Shown here in pieces: positions 15,538 through 24,285 of a stretch of 38,708 nt of DNA. A model generated the notes under the pieces. That model worked only from the letters and a program-made list of their open reading frames with translations. It searched no databases and was not told the origin of the DNA. The stretch is from NCBI GenBank assembly GCA_964630875.1, contig CAZVXF010000014.1, forward strand, positions 1 to 38,708, read 5' to 3'. This DNA comes from DAIDHZ01 sp035480255. Its GTDB lineage: Bacteria; Chlamydiota; Chlamydiia; Chlamydiales; SM23-39. Within the stretch, counting starts at the first letter, position 1. Every line of letters starts with the position of its first letter. The translations under genes and the position numbers were made by a program.

Positions 15538-18039
15538 ATGACAACAACTCCGACAATGACTCCAATGATGGCGCAGTGGCATGAATGCAAGGCCCAAGCC
15601 AAAGATGCTCTTTTATTCTTTCGCCTTGGCGATTTCTATGAAGCGTTTTATCAAGACGCTGAAATCATGGCTAAACATTTGGGTTTGACTTTGACTGCAA
15701 GACAAGGCACTCCGATGTGCGGCGTCCCTTATCACACTGCAGATTCGTATTTAGATAAGTTAGTTGCTCTAGGATTTAAAATTGCAGTCGCAGAACAGAT
15801 TGGGGATCCTGAAGCGAGCAAAGGCATTGTGAAACGTGAAATTTCGCGCATTGTTACACCGGGAACTTTGATCAATTCACAGCTTCTGATTGATAATAAA
15901 AATAATTATTTCGTTTCGCTTGTTCAAATTGGTTCTACGTTTGGTTTAAGCATTCTCGATCTTTCTACAGGTCAATTTACCTCTATCGAAATGGAAGATA
16001 TTCAAGATGTTCTCAATGAACTGTTTCGCTTAAGGCCTGCAGAATTTTTAGTGGGTAAAAAATTTCAGGAAGATCACCCAGCATTTTTTAAAGAACTAAA
16101 ACTTTCGTTTTCATTTCTGATCAATCAAAAAGAACCGCTAGATTTGCGTTTTTCAACAGATGTTTTAGTTTGTCATTTTCAAGTGCACAATCTCGACAGC
16201 TTTGGATTCAGAGGAAAAAATGCTTCCATTATTGCTGGTGGATCTTTGCTTCTTTATTTAAAAGAGGAAATGAACATCAATTGCGATCATATTCTGACAA
16301 TTAGCTTAGAGTCTTTATCGCAATATATGTCGATTGATCGTTCCTCCATGCGCAATTTGGAACTCACAGAAACAATGTCTGATGGCACCGATAAGAATAC
16401 GCTTCTAGACATCTTGGATCATACGTGTACGCCGATGGGAGGAAGATTGCTACGCCATTGGATCAAACATCCTCTCTTGTCTGTACAAGAAATTCATGAA
16501 CGGCAAAATGCGATCGCTCATTACTTAAAAGAGTCTGAACAAGCAAAAACGCTCCGCAAAGCTTTAAGCAAAGTGCGCGATTTAGAAAGATTAACGATGA
16601 AAGTAGGCACTCGATATGCAACGCCTCGCGATATCTTGAGTTTAGGGCTTTCTCTTGTCGCTGCAAGTGAAGTTCTTCCAGAGACCCAAGAGTTGCGTCC
16701 GACTTTTGAAAATATCATCAGAGCTCTCAATGAAAATCCCCCCATGAGACTCAGTGATGGGGATGTTTTCAAGGATAGTTACGATCCCGAATTAAATCAG
16801 TTGCGTAAATTAGCCAGGGAATCGACTAACTACCTAGTCAATTATCAAAATACGCTTCGTGAGCAAACAGGGATCAAAACATTAAAAGTTGGCTATACAA
16901 GAGCTTTTGGTTACTACATCGAAGTGAGCCGAGGACAAAGCGAAAAAATTCCTGCAAACTTTCAAAGACGTCAAACCTTAGTCAATGGCGAGCGATTTAT
17001 CACAGAAGAGCTAAAAGCTTTTGAGCATCAGGTATTAAGCGCTGAAGAGAGAAGCAAAGCTCTCGAGGCAGATCTGTTTGAAGAGCTTCGTATCTCATGC
17101 GCAAAAGAAGCGCTTAAGATTCACCAAATCGCTCAGAAAATAGCAAAACTTGATTGTATACTCTCTTGTGCATGGGTAGCGTTTGAAAAAAATCTCACGC
17201 GTCCGATCGTTGACGATTCAAATATGTTAGATATCAAAGGCGGTCGGCACCTCATTGTAGAACACATGGTCGGACCAAACTCTTTTATTGCCAATGACAC
17301 GAACCTTAACGAGCAAGAGCAAATGATGCTGATTACAGGCCCGAATATGGCTGGTAAATCGACCTACATTCGGCAAGTGGCCCTGATCGCAATTCTTGCG
17401 CAAATGGGCTCTTTTGTTCCAGCAATCAGTGTTCGCATGGGAATCATCGACAAAGTGTTTTCTCGCATTGGCGCAAGCGATGATTTAGCTCGAGGCCAAT
17501 CAACGTTTATGGTCGAAATGACTGAAACTGCAAACATCTTAAAAAATGCCACCTCTCGATCTCTTGTGCTCCTTGATGAAATCGGGCGCGGAACAAGTAC
17601 CTATGATGGGATTTCGATTGCATGGGCTGTCGCTGAATATCTCTTAACAACCGCCAAAAAACAGGCAAAAACATTATTTGCGACTCATTATTGGGAACTC
17701 ACACGCCTTGAACAGCACTTCCCAAACGCTGCCAATTTTCAGATCGCGGTTCAAGAAATTCCATCTGGGATTGTCTTCTTAAGAAAAATCATTCGTGGTG
17801 GAACAGACAAAAGCTACGGCATACACGTGGCTCGGCTCGCAGGACTTCCAGCCAAAGCAATCCGAAGAGCAGAAGAGATGCTCAAAGAGCTTGAGAAACA
17901 AGGGAAAATGAAGAAAGAAGAACAACTTTTCTTATTCGGCCCTCCCGCTTTCTTAAATGAGCTTCAATCCATTATTCTTAATGAATTAACGCCAGTAGAA
18001 GCGCTCGAGAAAATTAGTTCTTGGCAAAAGCAAATGTAA
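15538..18039 (+). CDS. mutS: DNA mismatch repair protein MutS
   Basis: An 833-residue mismatch-recognition ATPase. The N-terminal mismatch-binding domain contains FFRLGDFYEAFYQDA, the Phe-x-Glu reading motif (about residues 32-37), and GVPYHTADSYLDKL. The lever/clamp region includes GYYIEVSRGQ. The ATPase has Walker A TGPNMAGKSTYIRQ (about residues 600-613), Walker B LVLLDEIGRGTSTYDG and the ATHYWELT His switch. The C-terminal helix-turn-helix GIHVARLAGLPAKAIRRAEEML is present. Length is normal and no disruption is seen. The ATG follows a GAGG box. A -10-like TATATT about 20 bp upstream and the palindrome at 15464 lie in the promoter area. mutS is placed as in Chlamydia. Confidence 0.97.
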   Translation: MTTTPTMTPMMAQWHECKAQAKDALLFFRLGDFYEAFYQDAEIMAKHLGLTLTARQGTPMCGVPYHTADSYLDKLVALGFKIAVAEQIGDPEASKGIVKREISRIVTPGTLINSQLLIDNKNNYFVSLVQIGSTFGLSILDLSTGQFTSIEMEDIQDVLNELFRLRPAEFLVGKKFQEDHPAFFKELKLSFSFLINQKEPLDLRFSTDVLVCHFQVHNLDSFGFRGKNASIIAGGSLLLYLKEEMNINCDHILTISLESLSQYMSIDRSSMRNLELTETMSDGTDKNTLLDILDHTCTPMGGRLLRHWIKHPLLSVQEIHERQNAIAHYLKESEQAKTLRKALSKVRDLERLTMKVGTRYATPRDILSLGLSLVAASEVLPETQELRPTFENIIRALNENPPMRLSDGDVFKDSYDPELNQLRKLARESTNYLVNYQNTLREQTGIKTLKVGYTRAFGYYIEVSRGQSEKIPANFQRRQTLVNGERFITEELKAFEHQVLSAEERSKALEADLFEELRISCAKEALKIHQIAQKIAKLDCILSCAWVAFEKNLTRPIVDDSNMLDIKGGRHLIVEHMVGPNSFIANDTNLNEQEQMMLITGPNMAGKSTYIRQVALIAILAQMGSFVPAISVRMGIIDKVFSRIGASDDLARGQSTFMVEMTETANILKNATSRSLVLLDEIGRGTSTYDGISIAWAVAEYLLTTAKKQAKTLFATHYWELTRLEQHFPNAANFQIAVQEIPSGIVFLRKIIRGGTDKSYGIHVARLAGLPAKAIRRAEEMLKELEKQGKMKKEEQLFLFGPPAFLNELQSIILNELTPVEALEKISSWQKQM

Positions 18040-18047
18040 AAATATTT

Positions 18048-18087
18048 ACACCGAGAACCGCAAAGAGAACTCTGTTTGTCTCGGTGT
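18048..18087. terminator. Bidirectional terminator-like hairpin between mutS and the permease
   Basis: ACACCGAGA (18048-18056) pairs with TCTCGGTGT (18079-18087). An inner imperfect stem (CAAAGAG with CTC..TTTG) extends it. T-rich sequence follows on both strands (TTACTTTTG rightward; AAATATTTTTA leftward), which fits the convergent arrangement. Confidence 0.6.
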
Positions 18088-18100
18088 TACTTTTGATCAT

Positions 18101-19558
18101 TTACATCTTAGCTTTTCGTCTTAAGTGGCTATGCTTCAATCCGAATTTAAAGTAAACAAATAGACCGATTAACATCCAAACAAAGAACTGAGCCCAAGTT
18201 GTGAGCGGAAGGAACAATGTCTGGCCCAGACAGCATGCAATGCCGAGAAGCGGAATATAAGGCATGAGAGGGACTTTAAATGGTCGAATCGCATTGGGTT
18301 GGGTATAGCGAAGGATAAGGACTCCAAAGCACATGATTGCAAAAACGATGAGGACAGCAAGCGATACGAGTTGTCCTAACATATCGACAGGGAAAAGTCC
18401 TGCAATGATGATTGCTCCGACTGCAATAATTGCAGTCGATGTTGTTGGAGTGCGAAACTTAGGATGAACATGAGACAGACGTTCTGGAAGCAGACCATCC
18501 TTACTCATTGTGAAAAACACACGTGTTTGGGCTAATAAAACGGCCAATACAACAGATGTCAAAGCAGCTAAAATAGCAAACTTCACAATCGTCGCAAACC
18601 AGATAAAGTTTGGGCCCATAATATTCAATGCCACAGAGATCGGATCTGCGACATTGAGTAGAGAATAACTTGCCACGCCTGTAAGAACTAAAACCATTGC
18701 AATATAGGCAACTGTTGAAACTCCAAGAGAACCAAGAATTCCACGAGGCATATTTTTCTGCGGATTCACTGTTTCTTGTGCAAGTGTTGCGACAGTATCA
18801 AAGCCGTTATATGCGAAGAAAAGAAGTCCAGCAGCTCTTAAGATCCCACTCCAGCCGAACTCACCAAAAGTGCCTGTATTTTCTGGAATAAATGGAATCC
18901 AGTTCGAAGAGTTAATATAAAAAGCGCCAAAAATAATAAATAAGAAAATTGTAATTAATTTTACAGCAACCATTATATTATTCAAAGTAGTTGCAGCTTT
19001 AATTCCAACTGAAATTAAAATACTAATCACAAGAATCAAAAAAGCAGCCGGCAGATTAAAATAAGCACCGCTCAGGTACCAGCCGATCTCTGCATTGTAG
19101 ACAACAGGCGCATTCGTGAAGGCACTGGAAAAATAGATTCCAAAATCTTTGAGAAGGCTCACGAAATACCCAGACCATCCGATCGCAACAGCGCTTGCAG
19201 CTGCCATATATTGCACGATTGAAGACCACCCAATCATCCATGCAGGCAATTCCCCAAGTGCTACGTAAGAATAGGAATAGGCGCCGCCTGAAATTGGGAT
19301 CATCGCCGCAAGTTCCGCATAGCAAAGACCTGCGAAAACACAGATAATTGCAGCCACGATGAATGAGAGTAATACTGCAGGCCCTGCATAATTTGCGGCA
19401 GCCTGACCTGTGATCACGAAAATCCCCGCACCAATAATTGCACCGATACCAATGGAAGTGAGCTGGGTTGAGCCAAGATGGCGTTTCAAACCATTTTTCC
19501 CGTCTCCAGTCCCCTCTGCGGAAATAGGCTGTTTTACAAAAAGATTCCTACCCTTCAT
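18101..19558 (-). CDS. APC-family amino acid permease (cationic amino acid transporter-like)
   Basis: A 485-residue inner-membrane transporter with about 12 hydrophobic helices. The first helix carries the family signature SIGIGAIIGAGIFVITGQAAANYAGPA (unwound GxG segment for substrate binding), followed by CYAELAAMIPISGGAYSYSYVALGE. FFAYNGFDTVATLAQETVNPQKNMPRGI is typical of the CAT/YfnA subgroup. The ATG at 19558 has GGAG at 9 bp. An in-frame TTG five codons upstream is less likely. It probably imports an amino acid from the host, fitting an intracellular lifestyle with incomplete biosynthesis. The exact substrate cannot be told from sequence. It is divergent from nfo and convergent with mutS. 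Confidence 0.9.
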   Translation of the reverse strand: MKGRNLFVKQPISAEGTGDGKNGLKRHLGSTQLTSIGIGAIIGAGIFVITGQAAANYAGPAVLLSFIVAAIICVFAGLCYAELAAMIPISGGAYSYSYVALGELPAWMIGWSSIVQYMAAASAVAIGWSGYFVSLLKDFGIYFSSAFTNAPVVYNAEIGWYLSGAYFNLPAAFLILVISILISVGIKAATTLNNIMVAVKLITIFLFIIFGAFYINSSNWIPFIPENTGTFGEFGWSGILRAAGLLFFAYNGFDTVATLAQETVNPQKNMPRGILGSLGVSTVAYIAMVLVLTGVASYSLLNVADPISVALNIMGPNFIWFATIVKFAILAALTSVVLAVLLAQTRVFFTMSKDGLLPERLSHVHPKFRTPTTSTAIIAVGAIIIAGLFPVDMLGQLVSLAVLIVFAIMCFGVLILRYTQPNAIRPFKVPLMPYIPLLGIACCLGQTLFLPLTTWAQFFVWMLIGLFVYFKFGLKHSHLRRKAKM

Positions 19559-19620
19559 ATAGATCGTCTCCAATTAATCCTTTCCATTTTCCACAAAGAA
19601 ATGTTAAATTCAACATCTTT

Positions 19621-20499
19621 ATGACGAAAAAAATTTTGATAGGCGCTCACACTTCTGCTGCAGGAGGCGCTCACAATGCTCTTCTGGAAGGCGCGCAAAT
19701 CGGCGCGACGACGATTCAACTCTTTACGAGTAATCAAAAACAATGGCAAGGACGAAAAATTACTGAAGCTGAGATTGGTCTTTGGAAAAAGGCCCTCGAC
19801 GAGACGGGTATCGAAAAAGTGATGAGCCATGATAGCTATCTCATCAATCTAGGGGCTCACGATCCAGATATTTTAGAAAAAAGCAGAAAAGCTTTTAGAG
19901 AAGAAATTGAGCGATGTCATCTCTTGAATTTAAGTTATCTGAATTTTCATCCAGGAGCTGCGACAAAGAGCTCCACTGAAGAATGTCTCGATCGCATTGC
20001 TGAAAGCCTTCTTCTCAATGAAGATTTGATTCATCATGGGGACACAAAACTTGTCTTAGAAATGACGGCAGGTCAAGGGACAAGTGTGGGATATAAATTT
20101 GAGCACATCGCCTATATCATTCAAAAAATAAAACATAAAATTCCAGTCGGCGTATGCATAGATACTTGCCATATTTTTGTTGCAGGTTATGATATTCGGA
20201 CTCACGATGGCTGGGAAAAAACACTCAATGAGTTTGATGGAATGATTGGCCTTCAATATTTAACAGCATTTCACCTCAATGACTCATCCAAAGAATTTGG
20301 TTCTAGAGTCGATCGCCATGCATGTCTTGGCCTTGGGAAAATTGGAATGGAATCGTTTTATTACTTAATGAACGATGAAAAGACGCGCGATCTCCCAAAA
20401 TACCTCGAAACACCCGAGAAAGAGCGTTGGGGGCAAGAAATCGCGCTTCTAAAAAGTTATATTCTCCAGAAACCAGCTTTTCGATCTGCGACCATCTGA
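19621..20499 (+). CDS. nfo: Endonuclease IV (AP endonuclease)
   Basis: A 292-residue TIM-barrel enzyme that incises DNA at abasic sites. Zinc-cluster residues are visible in order: GAHTSAAGG (His), LNFHPGA (His), LVLEMTAGQG (Glu), CIDTCHIFVAGYD (Asp, His), FHLNDSSKEFGSRVDRHACLGLGKIG (Asp, Asp-His), and LETPEKE (Glu). Length is typical. It faces the following leftward gene, and the last 43 bp of the two coding frames overlap, so no intergenic terminator separates them. Confidence 0.97.
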   Translation: MTKKILIGAHTSAAGGAHNALLEGAQIGATTIQLFTSNQKQWQGRKITEAEIGLWKKALDETGIEKVMSHDSYLINLGAHDPDILEKSRKAFREEIERCHLLNLSYLNFHPGAATKSSTEECLDRIAESLLLNEDLIHHGDTKLVLEMTAGQGTSVGYKFEHIAYIIQKIKHKIPVGVCIDTCHIFVAGYDIRTHDGWEKTLNEFDGMIGLQYLTAFHLNDSSKEFGSRVDRHACLGLGKIGMESFYYLMNDEKTRDLPKYLETPEKERWGQEIALLKSYILQKPAFRSATI

Positions 20500-22046
20500 T
20501 TGTATACTTTTTCCCAATAAGTTGGCGTATGCAGACGATACTTACGGGCAATGAATGGTTTAGTGATCGGAGCTTTTTCTTCTGCTTTTACCGGTTCTTC
20601 TACAACTTGTTCTGCGAGAACTGGAGCTTTCTCTTCAACCACTTGATTTGCAACTACGGGTTGCTCAACAGCAATCTCTTCTTCTACAACTTGTTCTGCG
20701 AGAACTGGAGCTTTCTCTTCAGCCACTCGATTTGCAACTACGGGTTGCTCAAGAGCAATCTCTTCTTCTGCAGGTGTGCGATCCATGAACGCACCCAATC
20801 CTAATGCCACAACTGTGGCAGCTGCAGCTCTTCCAAATCCATCATTTTGTTCTTCTTCAACAGGTTGATAGGGTCGTGGAAATGTGAAGAATTCACCTGT
20901 CTCTTCATCTCGGTCGTCAATCCTCTGAGAAGATAGAGCAAGTCTGATATTTTCTGAGACTAAGTCAGATCGCTTATTGTCAGCAATCCCCAGAACCTTT
21001 TCAGACGTATCTGATGTCAGACGAGGTGTTTGTTGTCCTTTCTCAGCAATCATTAAGAGAAGATCTCTCATTGTGAGCTCGTTTGTGCTATTTTCAATCA
21101 GCGAGCTTTTTCCAGCCGGAAGAGCTTGCTTCCCTTCGAGAAGGGTAATGTGCATTTGCTCGAGGTAGAAATCGATATCTTCTAAGTTTAACATGAGACC
21201 ATCAATATTGATGAGATCCTTCCCTCCCTCAACTGCGACCAGTTCAGTCGGTGCAGGAGAGATCCCCAACATTCTTAAAGCAAGTTTAGCGGTTTCAAAG
21301 GATGTGTGAACAATCTGCTTAGCGGATTCTTTCACGCGATTCACCATGTCCTCAACCATTGATAAGTTGACGATCCCTGTAAAGCCTTGTAAAGATTCAG
21401 CAGTTTTTTGAAAAACCTTTTGAAACCCAGATGACAAATGCTTATTTGCTAAATACATATGATCTTGCGTCGGTTGATAAAAACTAATAATTGCTCGAAC
21501 CGCTTCGCGATTTCTTTGAATGATCATTTCATTGAGATATTTAGATTGAACATTTTTTGAACATTGCGGAAGAAGTTCTCGAATCATCGCAAGCGAAATT
21601 TTTGTCGTGTTTCTTAATTCAATAAACAATTTGTCTAGAGTTTGTTGCTGATTTTTTACAAATGGAAGAATTCTCTTCACGCTTTCCATATCATTCTTTT
21701 TCACAGCTACTTTAAGAGTTTCGTGAATTTGTCCGTCGTCAGCATTGCTCAATAAAACTTCAAATAGAGGAACATCGGTCTTTTGTTCATCCACAAAGCT
21801 CAATAAACGCGCAGAATAGCCGCTTGGATCAAAATCGGCTGAAGCCCTGACTAATTCTCTTGTTTCAGGGAAAATGGCAGTAGAGCGCAGAATATGTTCA
21901 CGACAAACTTCCTGCATGACCAAATGAATATTTTCTCTTGTTTTACCAGACGTTAGAACTTCACGAAGCACAGGCGGTTGGTAAGCACACAGAAAAGGAC
22001 TGACAATCCCTGTTAAGTTTCTAAAAGTCATTGTTGCTTTAAGCAT
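20457..22046 (-). CDS. Hypothetical protein with C-terminal 28-residue tandem repeats (candidate effector)
   Basis: A 529-residue protein not recognised as a known family. There is no signal peptide. Residues ~80-180 are helical with a faint ankyrin-like spacing (VLLSNADDGQIHETLKVAVKKNDMESVKRILPF), and a helical middle follows. An Ala/Gly/Val-rich hydrophobic stretch (about residues 406-424) could be one membrane segment. Next come two near-identical 28-residue repeats rich in Glu, Val, Ala and Pro (about 430-485), then a basic tail. Codons end in 43 bp of overlap with nfo. The start has GGAG at 5 bp. The upstream ~100 bp is extremely AT-rich. Low-complexity repeats and no family match are seen in many chlamydial secreted effectors, but secretion is not shown. 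Confidence 0.75.
   Translation of the reverse strand: MLKATMTFRNLTGIVSPFLCAYQPPVLREVLTSGKTRENIHLVMQEVCREHILRSTAIFPETRELVRASADFDPSGYSARLLSFVDEQKTDVPLFEVLLSNADDGQIHETLKVAVKKNDMESVKRILPFVKNQQQTLDKLFIELRNTTKISLAMIRELLPQCSKNVQSKYLNEMIIQRNREAVRAIISFYQPTQDHMYLANKHLSSGFQKVFQKTAESLQGFTGIVNLSMVEDMVNRVKESAKQIVHTSFETAKLALRMLGISPAPTELVAVEGGKDLINIDGLMLNLEDIDFYLEQMHITLLEGKQALPAGKSSLIENSTNELTMRDLLLMIAEKGQQTPRLTSDTSEKVLGIADNKRSDLVSENIRLALSSQRIDDRDEETGEFFTFPRPYQPVEEEQNDGFGRAAAATVVALGLGAFMDRTPAEEEIALEQPVVANRVAEEKAPVLAEQVVEEEIAVEQPVVANQVVEEKAPVLAEQVVEEPVKAEEKAPITKPFIARKYRLHTPTYWEKVYNQMVADRKAGFWRI
20597..20764 (-). repeat. Two direct 84-bp repeats within the hypothetical gene
   Basis: 20597-20680 and 20681-20764 are near-identical in-frame units of 84 bp (28 codons) differing at a few bases. 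A recent in-frame duplication is the simplest explanation. Copy number may vary between strains. Confidence 0.9.
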
Positions 22047-22185
22047 ACTATCTCCAATTTTATTTTTTATACATAATTATAACATATTTATTAATTATAA
22101 TATATTATTCTAATTATTTTTATTATTAAAAAAGTATTAATTACTATTGAAAATCTTTTTCTGGCAGTTTTTGAAAGGATTTTTG

Positions 22186-22191
22186 TATACT
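22186..22191 (+). promoter_or_regulatory. -10 hexamer TATACT 7 nt before the asnS ATG
   Basis: TATACT at 22186-22191 precedes the ATG at 22199 by 7 nt with no Shine-Dalgarno. No good -35 lies 16-18 bp upstream. The region from 22056 to 22160 is a long AT-rich run that may also serve the divergent gene. Confidence 0.4.
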
Positions 22192-22198
22192 TGTCGGT

Positions 22199-23557
22199 AT
22201 GAGATATAAAATTAAAAATATTCTTTACACAGACGACCCCGAATCGCTCCTCGAGAAAGAAGTCACAGTCGCAGGCTGGATTCGCACTGTTCGAGATCAA
22301 AAATCTTTTGCCTTTATCGAGCTCAATGACGGCTCAAGCCTTGCAAACCTCCAAGTGATTGCTGATGGCTCGCTCCTCACACCTGACCTCACCACTGGGG
22401 CCTCTATTGCAGTCACGGGCTTATTGAAGAAAAGCCAAGGAAAGAATCAGGCTCTGGAGCTATTGGCTCAAAAAATCCACCTGTATGGTGCCTGCGATCC
22501 TACCCAATACCCTCTTCAGAAAAAACGTCACTCTTTTGAATTTTTACGCACGATCGCTCACCTGCGACCAAGAACAAATACACAAGGAGCTGTCTCTCGC
22601 GTTCGCAACGCACTTGCTTTCGCAACTCATCTTTTTTTTCAGAAAAGGGGCTTTTTATATGTGCATACTCCCCTCATCACAGGCTCTGATTGTGAAGGTG
22701 GCGGAGAAATGTTTCGAGTTACGACAATGGATGATTCGAAAGATCTTTCAAAAGACTTCTTTGGACGGCCAGCTTATCTGACCGTTTCTGGCCAGCTAGA
22801 AGGCGAAATCTATGCATGCGCACTTTCTGACATCTACACATTCGGCCCTACTTTCCGCGCTGAAAATTCCAATACTGCTCGTCATTTAGCTGAATTTTGG
22901 ATGATCGAGCCTGAAATGGCTTTTGCTGATTTAAAAGATGACATGGAATGCGCAGAAAGTTATCTCAAATTCTGCCTCAATTATGTACTTGAACATTGCA
23001 AAGAAGACTTAAACTTTTTCGATCAATTTATCGAAAAAGGTCTAGTGGCACGCCTTGAAGCCGTTGCAAGCTCATCTTTTGGCCATCTCACTTACACAGA
23101 CGCTGTAGAAGTCTTAAAAAAGGCACCTGTAAATTTCGAATTTCCTGTGCATTGGGGTGCCGATCTTCAATCGGAGCACGAACGCTATTTAGCCGAACAA
23201 TATTGCAAAAAACCAGTCATTATCACCAACTATCCAGCAGCCATTAAGTCGTTCTATATGCGCGCAAATGATGATGGAAAAACGGTTGCTGCGATGGACA
23301 TTCTCGTTCCAAAAATTGGAGAAATTATTGGTGGGTCTCAAAGAGAAGAGAGAAAAGATCTACTGGAACAGAAGATCGAGACTTTGGGCCTTAAAAAAGA
23401 AGACTACTGGTGGTATTTAGAGCTCCGTGAATATGGCTCCGTCCCTCACGCAGGCTTTGGACTTGGATTTGAGAGATTGGTATTGTTTGTAACGGGTATG
23501 GAGAATATCCGGGACGTCATTCCATTTCCAAGATATCCTGGGCATGTCGATTTTTAG
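22199..23557 (+). CDS. asnS: Asparaginyl-tRNA synthetase
   Basis: A 452-residue class IIb synthetase. The N-terminal OB-fold (VTVAGWIRTVRDQKSFAFIELNDGS) binds the anticodon. The catalytic core shows HTPLITGSDCEGGGEMF, motif 2 FRAENSNTARHLAEFWMIEPEMAF and motif 3 GFGLGFERLVLFVTGMENIRDVIPFPRYPG; the FPRYPG ending and GSQREER segment favour Asn over Asp or Lys enzymes. Some chlamydiae lack asnS and rely on amidotransferase GatCAB for Asn-tRNA, so its presence is informative about lineage. The ATG has no Shine-Dalgarno and lies 7 nt from a TATACT, suggesting a leaderless transcript. Confidence 0.95.
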   Translation: MRYKIKNILYTDDPESLLEKEVTVAGWIRTVRDQKSFAFIELNDGSSLANLQVIADGSLLTPDLTTGASIAVTGLLKKSQGKNQALELLAQKIHLYGACDPTQYPLQKKRHSFEFLRTIAHLRPRTNTQGAVSRVRNALAFATHLFFQKRGFLYVHTPLITGSDCEGGGEMFRVTTMDDSKDLSKDFFGRPAYLTVSGQLEGEIYACALSDIYTFGPTFRAENSNTARHLAEFWMIEPEMAFADLKDDMECAESYLKFCLNYVLEHCKEDLNFFDQFIEKGLVARLEAVASSSFGHLTYTDAVEVLKKAPVNFEFPVHWGADLQSEHERYLAEQYCKKPVIITNYPAAIKSFYMRANDDGKTVAAMDILVPKIGEIIGGSQREERKDLLEQKIETLGLKKEDYWWYLELREYGSVPHAGFGLGFERLVLFVTGMENIRDVIPFPRYPGHVDF

Positions 23558-23584
23558 ACTCTATTCAAATAATTTGTTTACGGT

Positions 23585-23607
23585 GAAATGGATCATTTCC
23601 ATATAAT
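23585..23607 (+). promoter_or_regulatory. Promoter with inverted repeat in the spacer, upstream of the reductase
   Basis: GAAATG (23585-23590) and CATTTC (23594-23599) form a 6-bp inverted repeat separated by GAT, directly before TATAAT at 23602-23607. A repeat placed between -35 and -10 is a classic repressor position. The -35 (TTTACG area) is weak. Confidence 0.4.
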
Positions 23608-23627
23608 CCCAAAAAAAATGGGTTCTT

Positions 23628-24275
23628 ATGAGAAATTTTTTTATTCTGTTTCTAATGTTTACGATGTCCTTAGTCGCTGAGCAAAAAGTCATTGCATTTT
23701 CTGGCAGCACGCGAAGCGATTCCTATAACAAAAAACTCGTATTGCAAGCATCTGAAATTGCAAAACAGATGGGTGCTACCGTGACTGTCATCGATCTTAA
23801 GGACTATCCGATTCCTTTTTACGATGGCGATCTTGAAGACAAGAAAGGATTGCCGAAAAAAGCAAAACAGCTTCGGGATCTCATGAAAAGTAGTGATGCC
23901 ATGATCATCGCATCTCCTGAATACAATGGATCGGTTTCTGCCATTTTAAAAAACACATTAGATTGGATGTCTAGAGGCGAGAAGGGGGGGTATTCCCCTG
24001 AGGCGTTTAAAGGAAAAAAATTCGCGATTATGAGCGCATCTCCTGGCAATGGAGGTGGGGCAAGAGGGCTTGCGCATCTGAAGCAAATCATTGAAAATGC
24101 GGGTGGAGAAGTGGTGCCAACGAAAGTGAGCATAAAACAAGCGCAAACAGCCTTTAATGAAAAAGGCGTGATCATCAATCCTGCTGTCAAAAAAGAACTC
24201 CAAGCAGAAATCAGAGAGCTTTTGCAGACAAATTCCCAAGAAAATAATCCTTGGCTATTGGAAAGTGAAGATTAA
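23628..24275 (+). CDS. NAD(P)H-dependent FMN reductase-like flavoprotein with N-terminal signal sequence
   Basis: A 215-residue flavodoxin-fold protein of the NADPH-dependent FMN reductase family (PF03358-type). The phosphate-binding loop FSGSTRSDSYNKKL lies at about residues 24-37, and SPEYNGSVSAILKNTLDWMSR is the second family hallmark (about 96-116); GNGGGARG closes the flavin site. Unusually, the first 18 residues (MRNFFILFLMFTMSLVAE) are a hydrophobic signal-like segment placed just before strand 1, so the enzyme may be exported or membrane-tethered. Cytosolic relatives begin at the strand. It is convergent with the NHLP export operon (10 bp apart). A role as the FMN-dependent oxidase of that pathway is only a guess. 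Confidence 0.8.
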   Translation: MRNFFILFLMFTMSLVAEQKVIAFSGSTRSDSYNKKLVLQASEIAKQMGATVTVIDLKDYPIPFYDGDLEDKKGLPKKAKQLRDLMKSSDAMIIASPEYNGSVSAILKNTLDWMSRGEKGGYSPEAFKGKKFAIMSASPGNGGGARGLAHLKQIIENAGGEVVPTKVSIKQAQTAFNEKGVIINPAVKKELQAEIRELLQTNSQENNPWLLESED

Positions 24276-24285
24276 TCGTCAAAAT

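Noticed and set aside
20597..20764. CRISPR-like array
   Set aside because: The two copies are directly adjacent 84-bp in-frame coding units without spacers.
22056..22160. Replication origin or DnaA-box cluster in the AT-rich stretch
   Set aside because: No TTATCCACA-like boxes or dnaA/dnaN genes nearby; AT-richness alone is insufficient.
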